Positions 52,012 through 60,237 of a stretch of DNA of 60,237 nucleotides are shown piece by piece (position 1 is the first letter of the stretch; every line of letters begins with the position of its first letter). The notes beneath the pieces are model-generated. The model was not told the DNA's origin, did not search any database, and worked only from the letters and a program-made list of their open reading frames with translations. The position numbers were made by a program, and so were the translations under genes. Location of the stretch: the NCBI RefSeq assembly GCF_001677955.1, contig NZ_LELA01000034.1, positions 1-60,237 of the forward strand, written 5' to 3'. This stretch comes from Chryseobacterium sp. BGARF1 (GTDB taxonomy: Bacteria; Bacteroidota; Bacteroidia; Flavobacteriales; Weeksellaceae).

Positions 52012-55000
52012 TTACTCTTCCAATCTTACGTCTAATCCAAGACCTTGTAGCTCATGAAGTAATACGTTGAAAGATTCAGGAATACCCGGTTCAGGCATTG
52101 CTTCTCCTTTCGCAATCGCTTCATAAGTTTTTGCTCTACCAATCACGTCATCTGACTTCACAGTAAGGATCTCTCTCAAGATATTTGATGCTCCAAATGC
52201 TTCAAGAGCCCAAACCTCCATCTCTCCGAATCTCTGACCACCAAACTGAGCTTTACCTCCTAATGGCTGTTGAGTAATCAATGAGTAAGGTCCGATAGAA
52301 CGTGCGTGCATTTTGTCATCTACCATGTGTCCTAATTTCAACATGTAGATAATACCTACCGTTGCAGCCTGAGTAAATCTCTCTCCGGTACCACCATCAT
52401 AAAGGTGAGTGTGACCAAATTTAGGAACTCCTGCTTTTTCAGTATACTCAGTAATCTGATCAAGAGTAGCACCATCAAAGATAGGCGTAGCGAACTTCAA
52501 TCCTAATGTTCTACCAGCCCATCCTAAAACGGTTTCGTAGATCTGACCAATGTTCATACGAGAAGGTACCCCAAGTGGATTCAATACGATATCTACTGGT
52601 GTTCCGTCTTCAAGGAATGGCATATCTTCTTCACGAACGATTCTCGAAACGATACCTTTGTTACCGTGACGACCCGCCATTTTATCTCCAACGTTTAGTT
52701 TACGTTTTTTAGCGATATATACTTTAGCCAACTTCATAATACCAGCTGGTAATTCGTCTCCGATTGAAATTGCGAATTTCTCACGGTTTTTAACTCCTTG
52801 AATATCGTTAAATTTGATCTTGTAGTTGTGAATCAACTGCTTGATTAATTCGTTTTTATCGTTGTCAACAGTCCAATCTGCACCGCTTACGTTAACGTAA
52901 TCTTCAACTGAAGTTAATAATTTATGAGTAAATTTCATACCCTTACCGATGATTTCCTCATCTAAGTCGTTGGTAACTCCCTGAGAAGTTTTACCGCTAA
53001 CCAAAGTATTTAATTTTTCAATTAAACTATTTCTCAACTCGTCAAACTTAGCCTTGTAAGTGTTTTCAATCTCTTCAAGTTTAAGTTTTTCTTCAGTTCT
53101 TTTCTTTTTATCTTTAATGTTTCTAGAGAACAATTTTTTGTTGATAACAACACCTCTTAATGAAGAATCTGCTTTCAATGAAGCATCTTTTACATCACCA
53201 GCTTTGTCACCAAAGATTGCTCTAAGAAGTTTTTCTTCAGGAGTTGGGTCAGATTCACCTTTTGGAGTAATCTTACCAATCATGATATCACCAGGCTTTA
53301 CTTCAGCACCAATTCTGATCATTCCGTTCTCATCAAGATCTTTTGTAGCTTCTTCAGAAACGTTAGGAATATCTGCTGTCAGTTCTTCCATACCTAATTT
53401 GGTATCACGAACTTCAAGAGAATACTCATCTACGTGGATAGAAGTAAACCAGTCTTCACGTACAACTTTTTCGTTGATTACGATTGCATCCTCAAAGTTG
53501 TAACCCTTCCAAGGCATGAACGCAACCACTAAGTTTCTACCAAGAGCTAATTCTCCTTTTTCAGTAGCATAACCGTCGCAAAGCACTTGTCCTTTTTCCA
53601 CTACATCACCTACTCTTACGTTTGGTCTTAGGGTAATTGTTGTACTCTGGTTAGTTTTTCTAAACTTCGTAAGGTTATATGTTTTAGTAGCAGATTCGAA
53701 TGATACTAAATCTTCGTCTTCACTTCTTTCATATTTAATGGTAATCTTATCAGCATCTACATACTCTACAGTACCTTTACCTTCAGCATTGATCAAGATT
53801 CTAGAATCTTTCGCAACTTGTTGTTCCAGACCTGTACCTACAATTGGAGCTTGTGGCTTCAACAAAGGAACTGCCTGACGCATCATGTTTGATCCCATCA
53901 ATGCTCTGTTCGCATCATCATGTTCCAAGAAAGGAATTAATGAAGCCGAAATACCAGAAATCTGGTTTGGAGCAACGTCGATCAAGTTAACTTCAGAAGG
54001 CTCTACTACAGGATAATCACCATCTAGACGAGCAATAATTCTGTCTGTAATAAATGTACCATTGTCATTCAACTCAACGTTTGCCTGAGCAATTACTTTA
54101 TCTTCTTCGTCTTCTGCATTTAAGTAAATAGGATCTGCATTTAGATCTACAGTACCTTCGTTTACTTTTCTATATGGAGTTTCGATGAAACCTAAAGTAT
54201 TGATTTTAGCATAAATACCTAAAGATGAAATCAAACCAATGTTTGGTCCTTCAGGGGTTTCGATAGGACAAATTCTACCATAGTGAGTATGGTGAACGTC
54301 ACGTACCTCGAAACCTGCTCTTTCTCTTGATAAACCACCAGGTCCTAGAGCAGAAAGTCTACGCTTGTGCGTGATTTCTGATAGAGGGTTGGTCTGGTCC
54401 ATAAACTGAGAAAGCTGGTTGGTACCAAAGAATGAGTTAATAACTGATGTTAAAGTTTTAGCATTAACAAGATCAAGCGGAGTAAAGATTTCGTTATCTC
54501 TAACGTTCATTCTCTCCTTAATCGTTCTTGCAATTCTCGAAAGACCTACACCGAACTGTCCTGCTAATTGCTCACCAACAGTTTTAATTCTTCTGTTTGA
54601 AAGGTGATCAATATCATCAACATCCGTTTTTGAGTTAACCAATTCAATTAAGTGTCTTACAATCGCAATAATATCTTCTTTTGTAAGAACCTCAGTTGTA
54701 GTTGGGATGTTTAGACCTAACTTTTTGTTTAGTCTGTAACGTCCTACTTCACCTAATGAATATCTTTGCTCTGAGAAGAATAATTTTTCGATAATTCCTC
54801 TTGCAGTTTCCTCATCGGGTGGATCTGCATTTCTTAGCTGACGGTAAATATATTCTACTGCTTCTTTTTCAGAGTTAGTAGGATCTTTCTGTAACGTATT
54901 CTGAATGATAGAGAATTCGTTTGCATTTTCTTTGTGAATCAAGATAGATTTCACACCTGCATCTATGATAAGGTCTAAGTGCTCTTTTTCAAGAATTGTT

Positions 55001-55833
55001 TCTCTATCTAAGATGATTTCGTTTCTTTCGATAGAAACTACCTCACCAGTGTCTTCGTCTACGAAATCTTCGAACCAAGTGTTCAATACTCTCGCAGCCA
55101 AAGTTCTACCTTCTACTTTTTTAAGCGCAGCTTTAGAAACTTTCACTTCTTCAGCAAGATCGAAGATTTGAAGGATATCTTTATCAGATTCAAAACCGAT
55201 TGCTCTTAATAATGTTGTTAAAGGTAATTTTTTCTTACGGTCGATATACGCGTACATTACGCTGTTGATATCAGTCGTAAATTCCATCCAAGATCCTTTG
55301 AAAGGAATAATTCTTGAATAGTATAATTTTGTTCCGTTTGCGTGGTAAGTCTGTCCGAAGAATACACCTGGAGACCTGTGTAACTGAGTTACAATAACAC
55401 GTTCAGCACCATTAATAATGAAAGAACCACTGTCTGTCATGTACGGAACCGGACCTAAATATACATCTTGTACAACGGTCTGAAAATCTTCATGCTCAGG
55501 GTCTGTACAGTATAATTTAAGTCTAGCTTTTAGAGGCACGGAATACGTTAAACCTCTTTCCACACATTCGTTGATTGAATAACGTGGAGAATCTACCAAA
55601 TAATCTAAGAATTCCAATACAAATTGGTTTCTAGAATCGGTAATAGGAAAGTTTTCTTGGAAGGTTTTGTGCAAACCTTCTTTCTTTCTGTCCTCAGGAA
55701 GTGTGTCTAGCTGGAAAAAATCTTTAAATGACTCTAACTGGATATCTAAGAAATCCGGAGTAATGATTTTTCCTTTAGCTGAAGAGAAATTAATTCTCTC
55801 AACTCCCCTAGTTGTTGATGTTGTTTTATTCAT
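52012..55833 (-). CDS. rpoB: DNA-directed RNA polymerase subunit beta
   Basis: 1273 aa. Rifampicin-pocket region [49 protein letters not shown] (named here by its ends, FMDQ to ETPEG) is present without obvious resistance substitutions at the classic Asp and His. DDAND-type motif [20 protein letters not shown] and C-terminal [21 protein letters not shown] match the family. The first gene of the rpoBC operon, with its own promoter. The ribosomal genes that usually precede rpoB are not next to it. Confidence 0.99.
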   Translation of the reverse strand: MNKTTSTTRGVERINFSSAKGKIITPDFLDIQLESFKDFFQLDTLPEDRKKEGLHKTFQENFPITDSRNQFVLEFLDYLVDSPRYSINECVERGLTYSVPLKARLKLYCTDPEHEDFQTVVQDVYLGPVPYMTDSGSFIINGAERVIVTQLHRSPGVFFGQTYHANGTKLYYSRIIPFKGSWMEFTTDINSVMYAYIDRKKKLPLTTLLRAIGFESDKDILQIFDLAEEVKVSKAALKKVEGRTLAARVLNTWFEDFVDEDTGEVVSIERNEIILDRETILEKEHLDLIIDAGVKSILIHKENANEFSIIQNTLQKDPTNSEKEAVEYIYRQLRNADPPDEETARGIIEKLFFSEQRYSLGEVGRYRLNKKLGLNIPTTTEVLTKEDIIAIVRHLIELVNSKTDVDDIDHLSNRRIKTVGEQLAGQFGVGLSRIARTIKERMNVRDNEIFTPLDLVNAKTLTSVINSFFGTNQLSQFMDQTNPLSEITHKRRLSALGPGGLSRERAGFEVRDVHHTHYGRICPIETPEGPNIGLISSLGIYAKINTLGFIETPYRKVNEGTVDLNADPIYLNAEDEEDKVIAQANVELNDNGTFITDRIIARLDGDYPVVEPSEVNLIDVAPNQISGISASLIPFLEHDDANRALMGSNMMRQAVPLLKPQAPIVGTGLEQQVAKDSRILINAEGKGTVEYVDADKITIKYERSEDEDLVSFESATKTYNLTKFRKTNQSTTITLRPNVRVGDVVEKGQVLCDGYATEKGELALGRNLVVAFMPWKGYNFEDAIVINEKVVREDWFTSIHVDEYSLEVRDTKLGMEELTADIPNVSEEATKDLDENGMIRIGAEVKPGDIMIGKITPKGESDPTPEEKLLRAIFGDKAGDVKDASLKADSSLRGVVINKKLFSRNIKDKKKRTEEKLKLEEIENTYKAKFDELRNSLIEKLNTLVSGKTSQGVTNDLDEEIIGKGMKFTHKLLTSVEDYVNVSGADWTVDNDKNELIKQLIHNYKIKFNDIQGVKNREKFAISIGDELPAGIMKLAKVYIAKKRKLNVGDKMAGRHGNKGIVSRIVREEDMPFLEDGTPVDIVLNPLGVPSRMNIGQIYETVLGWAGRTLGLKFATPIFDGATLDQITEYTEKAGVPKFGHTHLYDGGTGERFTQAATVGIIYMLKLGHMVDDKMHARSIGPYSLITQQPLGGKAQFGGQRFGEMEVWALEAFGASNILREILTVKSDDVIGRAKTYEAIAKGEAMPEPGIPESFNVLLHELQGLGLDVRLEE

Positions 55834-56165
55834 AAAACTTTTAAGAAAGGGTTAAAAAATATTTTGTTTTTATTCAAAAATATCAGAAAAAGATTGGTAG
55901 GTAAAAGAACTAAGAAAAAAAGACATTTGATGTTTGGCGCTATCAGAATGCGTCTTTTTTCTAAAATCTAGTTTCTAAAATCTAATTTCTAACTGCAACA
56001 CTGGTATATCTTTTCACAGTGTAATGCAAAATATTTTTATTTTTATCTAACGACGAAAAATCGTAATTACAGTAAAAAACACAGAAGACCCTTTCAAATT
56101 AACGAAAGAGTTGATTTTCAGTATTTTACCGTAATATGTTTAATTTTTAGCGCCAAAAGAGAATG

Positions 56166-56196
56166 CAAATTTACAAAATTTAAACTTAATACACAA
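56166..56196 (-). promoter_or_regulatory. rpoB promoter
   Basis: Minus strand TTG (56196-56194), 20-base spacer, TAAATTTG (56173-56166), a perfect -7 element. Start site about 56160, giving a leader of some 325 bases. Confidence 0.65.
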
Positions 56197-56202
56197 CAAA
56201 AA

Positions 56203-56225
56203 AACCACTTCAAAATGAAGTGGTT
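56203..56225 (-). terminator. Terminator of the secreted-protein operon
   Basis: 10-bp stem AACCACTTCA/TGAAGTGGTT with an AAA loop, then TTTTTTG on the minus strand. 43 bases after the stop at 56269. Confidence 0.88.
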
Positions 56226-56268
56226 AGGATTTTTAATTAATACAAAAGATTTGCTTTTTTAATAAAAC

Positions 56269-56862
56269 TCAGCCTGCTCTCCAATACGACCAAACTGTAC
56301 CATTGTACACACAAAATAATTTTCTTACCGGATCAAAAACCATCATTCCCGGTGCAGGGCTTTTAATATTTACTTCCGGATTCTCAACTAATGGAGGAAT
56401 CATTGCCTTGTTGGTATCTTCTAAAACCAAAATCCCAGGAGTAACATCTGAAAGACTTCCTCCGATTTGAGATTTAGCTTCCGTTTTCTCGGGGTAAGAA
56501 GTATCTGTTTGTAAAGCAGCATCTACTGCGGCATTACCTCCTGTTGCCGGCAGCTCATTGGTATGAACCGTTAAATCAATCCAAGTACCGTTATTTTTAG
56601 AAAGCTTTACTTTTCTGTCGGCGCGATCAAAAACCAATGCACCTCCTTTCTGGTTTGCAGTGGGATGCTGACTAACAGCTCCCGCATTGGTTACCCATGG
56701 TAAAATCAACCCTTTAAAACCTGATCCAAATTCTAAAGAAATAGAAGGATTAGGCGTCGTTGTAGATGGAAGTACCGTTAAAGAAGATTTCCCAATCGCT
56801 ACCTGTGCATAAAAAGTGACAAAAGAAGAGATTCCTAGAATTATTGAATATATAAATTTCAT
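56269..56862 (-). CDS. Secreted protein of unknown function
   Basis: 197 aa. Signal peptide ending TFYAQ, then VAIGKSSLTVLP and GGALVFDRADRKVKLSKNNGTW, the small beta-rich layout of flavobacterial exported proteins encoded next to surface adhesins. C-terminal repeat-like PGMMVFDPVRKLFCVYNGTVWSYW. Start 17 bases after the stop of the large TSP3 protein, same operon. Confidence 0.72.
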   Translation of the reverse strand: MKFIYSIILGISSFVTFYAQVAIGKSSLTVLPSTTTPNPSISLEFGSGFKGLILPWVTNAGAVSQHPTANQKGGALVFDRADRKVKLSKNNGTWIDLTVHTNELPATGGNAAVDAALQTDTSYPEKTEAKSQIGGSLSDVTPGILVLEDTNKAMIPPLVENPEVNIKSPAPGMMVFDPVRKLFCVYNGTVWSYWRAG

Positions 56863-56879
56863 TTTTTTTAGATTTAAAA

Positions 56880-59321
56880 TTAATTTTCAAGAGGGCAAGA
56901 TTGTGCGTTAAAACATTTCCATCCTGATCTTGTACCATCGGTATTGATTTTTAAACAGTCACTTGTTATGTCGTAATACATCATTCCCATTACAGGTACC
57001 GTAATAGCAGGATTTCCTCCTGAAAGTGGCTCCCCCGAATTTGCTCCCGTGGTACTGCTCGGCATTCTATTCATCACGAAAGCTTTTGTATCTGCCTCAA
57101 GTGCTGTCCAGCCATTATTTCTCAACATCGGCCAGTTTGAATTATCGGCACCTGCTCTATTGAAAGCCGTGATTCCATGCTGTGTAGGATTATCGGTACC
57201 GGTTGTCGTATTTGGTTTATGGTAACATTTACAGTCATTAAGTGCTGAATTTTGAGAATTACCTATTCCCTGCCCAATATCACCCGTTCCATCGGTATTA
57301 TCTGCAACACCTGCGGTATTGGTATGATTTCCGAAGGCACTATTGACCAAAAGAGGAACTCCATACCCTTCAGCTTTTGTACTGATAACCTGACTCGGAG
57401 TTCCAGAAGTTATTCCATCACCTAAAACCTTGATCTGACCTCTAAACTTATAATTTGGATCTGAAGAAGGAAGACTCAAAGAATGAACCTGGGTATATTT
57501 TACCTTTTCAGAACCTTCTATAGCATCAGGACATCCGTCACCATCTGAATCTACATCAAACTGATTAGAGATCCCATCATTATCAGGATCACAGAAACCA
57601 TTTTTCACACCATATCCGTTACCGGTAATATAAGTAGCTCCCTTTACTAACTGACTTAGAATCACAGTATTTGTACCAGAGGTATTCCATGGTATCGTAT
57701 TAAAAGAATTACCATTATAAAGCTCTAAAGAATATAATTCTCCGTCTCCTGCCTTACTACCATACATATTAACACTCCCATCTTTATGAATAATAATTCT
57801 GACCAATGGATTTGTAGAATTCCCTGTCATATTATAAACCTGAGGAATACCATTATTTCCATATCGATTTCCTCCTACAAACCTAATATTATCCGTTTGA
57901 TCAGGTTGAAACTGAATTTCTTTCACGGCAAGCTTTACTCCATTAATATTTAAATTAAAAGAATTATCTAAAGTGAAGACATCAAAAATAAACCCCAGAT
58001 CTGCGGAAGGTGCTGAAAAACTGACCGTTGTCCCGTTACTGGTATTGAAAGGCTGATTAACAACATAATCAGAACATTCAACAATATCTAAAATACCATC
58101 GTTATCAGAATCTAGGTCTAGCATATCTCTAATACCATCTCCGTCTGTATCTTTATCAATGAATGTAGAATAAACGCATGAGCTTGTACTTCCATTCAAA
58201 CTGATTGAAAGATTGGTATTTCCTCCATTACCAGAACCACTGTACATTACCGGTATATCTACATACTGAGTTGTTGATGTAATAGTTGCCTGAAATGCTG
58301 GGTTAACAAAACCTGCTCCATTTACATTAATAGTATAAGTGCCCGGTGTATATATATTACCAACTGGAACTCTGAGTGTACGTGTAGAAGAAGTTCCCGC
58401 TACATAAGGAGTTAATCCCTGAAAAGCAATATTGTCACACGTAACAGTAAATGGCTGAAAATAATCTAATGATGCCAGATCTAAATTACCTGTAGAGCCA
58501 TCACCCCGAATAAATTCATAAATACAAACGACAGCAGAATTTCCTGTCGACATGTTAAGGCTACGCACTGTAACTCTGGAAGAATCAACATTATTAGAAT
58601 TTGTAAAATTTTCAGTGGTCGCCAAAAAAACAGTATTATTTAAATACGCCATCCCTTGAATTGATGCAACAGTCGTTGCTGTATTACCAGCAGTAAGCTG
58701 AACGACTTTAGTCGCTTTTAAAGTTGCAATAGATATTTTGTAGAGATATCTTTTACTGTTGTTATTAATAAAAGTATAAAGATTGTTCTCATAATCGTAA
58801 AAAGTATCAGTACCAAAAGCTTCTCCATTTTGCCAATCAGCATCACCAGTCACCAGACCAACATTCGCAGGACTGGGATTGATTCTATACAAAGCCTTAT
58901 TCAGACTTTTAAAACCATAGGTATACCCAAAATATGGTCCATGAACATTATTTGTACCAATTCCTCCTATCTCATCAGGGAGAGTAACATTGGCAATGGC
59001 GGTTCCATTTTTATAAAGCGGCGTATTACTCGTTACATTAGAATGAAAAAACACCAACTGGCTACCGTTACCAGCAACAGCATCATATCCTATTGCCAAA
59101 TTACTTGCATTAGGTCGGTTGGAAGCTAAATTTGGAGTTTGTAAAGGCGAAGGTAAAGCCCTTGCCGTTGTTGATGGGTTATTTATAATATCATTAGTAA
59201 TATCATAAACTCTACCTAATCTCCCTAAAGACATATATATTTTTCCTGCCTGCTGAGAAAATGCAGGCGCATTGAATAGCAATACCAAGAATATACTTAG
59301 TATTTTATAGTTTTTTATCAT
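56880..59321 (-). CDS. Large secreted protein with thrombospondin type 3 repeats
   Basis: 813 aa from the ATG at 59321; upstream codons do not belong to the signal peptide (IFLVLLFNAPAFSQ). N-terminal ~280 residues with repeated short beta units resemble a propeller. Calcium-binding TSP3 segments are DKDTDGDGIRDMLDLDSDND and PDNDGISNQFDVDSDGDGCPD. No T9SS C-terminal domain or YPNP is seen; the end (YYDITSDCLKINTDG...CPLEN) has a Cys-rich tail instead. Probably an outer-surface or adhesion protein. Confidence 0.8.
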   Translation of the reverse strand: MIKNYKILSIFLVLLFNAPAFSQQAGKIYMSLGRLGRVYDITNDIINNPSTTARALPSPLQTPNLASNRPNASNLAIGYDAVAGNGSQLVFFHSNVTSNTPLYKNGTAIANVTLPDEIGGIGTNNVHGPYFGYTYGFKSLNKALYRINPSPANVGLVTGDADWQNGEAFGTDTFYDYENNLYTFINNNSKRYLYKISIATLKATKVVQLTAGNTATTVASIQGMAYLNNTVFLATTENFTNSNNVDSSRVTVRSLNMSTGNSAVVCIYEFIRGDGSTGNLDLASLDYFQPFTVTCDNIAFQGLTPYVAGTSSTRTLRVPVGNIYTPGTYTINVNGAGFVNPAFQATITSTTQYVDIPVMYSGSGNGGNTNLSISLNGSTSSCVYSTFIDKDTDGDGIRDMLDLDSDNDGILDIVECSDYVVNQPFNTSNGTTVSFSAPSADLGFIFDVFTLDNSFNLNINGVKLAVKEIQFQPDQTDNIRFVGGNRYGNNGIPQVYNMTGNSTNPLVRIIIHKDGSVNMYGSKAGDGELYSLELYNGNSFNTIPWNTSGTNTVILSQLVKGATYITGNGYGVKNGFCDPDNDGISNQFDVDSDGDGCPDAIEGSEKVKYTQVHSLSLPSSDPNYKFRGQIKVLGDGITSGTPSQVISTKAEGYGVPLLVNSAFGNHTNTAGVADNTDGTGDIGQGIGNSQNSALNDCKCYHKPNTTTGTDNPTQHGITAFNRAGADNSNWPMLRNNGWTALEADTKAFVMNRMPSSTTGANSGEPLSGGNPAITVPVMGMMYYDITSDCLKINTDGTRSGWKCFNAQSCPLEN

Positions 59322-59397
59322 AAAGTTTTCATTAAAAAAAAGAATATTTGAAAAGACCATATTTTGACCTTTCCTTAATACATTAACATTTGTTTTT

Positions 59398-60024
59398 TTA
59401 ACTAAAACAAGGAGGTGGTCTTACGGAGAAAACAGTTGAAAAACAGAAATCCAAGGATCTACTATTATAAAAAACGTATTCCTGAGAATGGATAAATTTT
59501 AAATTTTCTTTTGCTGCAAAATCTTTTATGGCAAAAAACTTCCCTAAAAAATAATGATGTACTGTGGGGAAAATAGATGTTTTATCGAGACCTGTATACG
59601 CTTTAAAAGAACCTTCGGAATGATTGGCGAACATTTTAGATTGAGAAATATTCTTTTTTCTTTTTTGAAATTCGTTAATTTTTTCCAGGGTTTCCTTCTC
59701 TTCCTGTTTTGTAACCACTTCATTTTTAAAAACTAAGTTTTTATTTTTAAGACTAGTCTCAATCTCTACCTGTTCAGATTTATTTAAACTTTCAGATTTT
59801 TGTAAGCTAGGGCAAATCTTTATTTTTTGCTCATTAGATATGGCTGCATTCTTAAGTTGCTTTGAAAAAATATCATCACTAGAAAATATCTGAACATTCT
59901 TTTCTACATAAATAAAGGCATCATTTAAAGAATCTTTTCTATTTTCCTGAGCCGAAAAAAAATTGATTTGAAAAAGAAAAAGAAAAAGAATAAAAAATTT
60001 TATGAGTATCGTCAATTTGGTCAT
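59398..60024 (-). CDS. Exported protein with RPPP C-terminus
   Basis: 208 aa from the ATG at 60024 (MTKLTILIKFFILFLF). Hydrophobic signal ending FFSAQ, then a Lys/Glu-rich probably helical middle, and a short C-terminal SVRPPPCFS. Proteins ending in RPPP occur beside T9SS adhesins in flavobacteria; function unknown. 76 bases before the TSP3 gene on the same strand. Confidence 0.65.
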   Translation of the reverse strand: MTKLTILIKFFILFLFLFQINFFSAQENRKDSLNDAFIYVEKNVQIFSSDDIFSKQLKNAAISNEQKIKICPSLQKSESLNKSEQVEIETSLKNKNLVFKNEVVTKQEEKETLEKINEFQKRKKNISQSKMFANHSEGSFKAYTGLDKTSIFPTVHHYFLGKFFAIKDFAAKENLKFIHSQEYVFYNSRSLDFCFSTVFSVRPPPCFS

Positions 60025-60098
60025 CCTGTAAAAACAAAAAAACGTCAACATTTGTGTAAAAAGCAATTTTAGAGTAGCCATAACCAATTACTTAAGTG

Positions 60099-60106
60099 CA
60101 AAATTA
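60099..60106 (-). promoter_or_regulatory. -7 element of the surface-protein cluster
   Basis: Perfect TAATTTTG on the minus strand, start site about 60093. The rest of 60107-60237 is very AT-rich and no -33 or gene is seen before the window edge. Confidence 0.45.
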
Positions 60107-60237
60107 TAACTTTATTTATTAATTAATCATTTGTTTAATTTTGTTTTCACTAACAATAATTTTGTTATTCAACAATTTCTATATCATAATATAATATTCA
60201 TTAATTTGTATTAAACATATTACATTATAGTTTATTA

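Larger units (their letters stand above)
55834..56268 (-). other. 435-base gap: rpoB leader and terminator
   Basis: No gene. From left: a long rpoB leader of about 325 bases with hairpins at 55998-56022 (ACACTG/CAGTGT) and 56089-56110 (CTCTTTC/GAAAGGG in the RNA, followed by a T-rich tract), a direct repeat of TTCTAAAATCTA near 55958-55981, the promoter at 56166-56196, and the terminator of the next gene at 56203-56225. rplL is absent here. Confidence 0.7.

Noticed and set aside
52506..55855. Plus-strand open frames within rpoB and rpoC
   Set aside because: They are antisense shadows of highly conserved genes, with no start signals or recognisable products.

Overview
The window is AT-rich chromosomal DNA of a Flavobacteriia member of the Bacteroidota, most likely Chryseobacterium or a close relative in the Weeksellaceae. 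The support is the type A type IX secretion (T9SS) C-terminal domain, thrombospondin-3 and RPPP-tailed secreted proteins, the DUF5777, DUF3467, DUF4241 and SMUG2 families, and promoters matching the Bacteroidota consensus TTG-N17-23-TAnnTTTG. No phage, plasmid or CRISPR locus is visible. Most genes lie on the minus strand.

Layout. 1-14.6 kb: tRNA-Met, a thioredoxin-like protein, a T9SS adhesin pair, clpX, a HIT protein, greA with an attenuator-like leader, dtd, lipoproteins, a Coq4-family protein, a metallophosphoesterase, and a small operon of membrane proteins with a winged-helix regulator. 14.6-21 kb: two methyltransferases, a GNAT, a crotonase, a REP-associated tyrosine transposase (RAYT) framed by inverted REP doublets, and SMUG2 and DUF4241 proteins. 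21-35.4 kb: an almost complete phenylacetate (paa) catabolic operon read leftward, paaK-E-A-B-C-D-G-(four-helix-bundle gene)-paaH-(104-aa gene)-paaI-J-Y-esterase, then paaZ, behind a promoter with a CTAACA/TGTTAG operator. 35.6-43.1 kb: a carboxylesterase, AraC/alcohol dehydrogenase and HxlR/NmrA divergent pairs, an NPP-type phosphodiesterase and a double GNAT. 43.2-47.1 kb: a tightly packed redox-looking operon (DUF5777 barrel, mono-heme cytochrome c lipoprotein, YceI, ankyrin, T9SS-exported DOMON haem protein) next to a Crp/Fnr regulator and a perfect GTGA-N6-TCAC site. 47.2-56.2 kb: rpoB-rpoC-DUF3467 with a long leader. 56.2-60.2 kb: secreted surface proteins.

How the genes work together. 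PaaK activates phenylacetate to its CoA thioester, PaaABCDE epoxidises the ring, PaaG makes the oxepin, PaaZ opens and oxidises it, and PaaH, PaaJ and a crotonase complete beta-oxidation; PaaI and PaaY are thioesterases that rescue CoA. Nearly every gap in this operon carries an AT-rich inverted repeat built from AATTTGAAAAT, and one copy holds a four-helix-bundle (IVP-type) gene between its arms.

The best candidates for undescribed biology are (1) the Crp-linked DUF5777/cytochrome/YceI/ankyrin/DOMON operon, a possible cell-surface haem or electron-transfer system, and (2) the paa intergenic hairpin family with a four-helix-bundle gene in one loop, which recalls 23S rRNA intervening sequences. 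All functions are inferred from reading the sequence; no database search was run.
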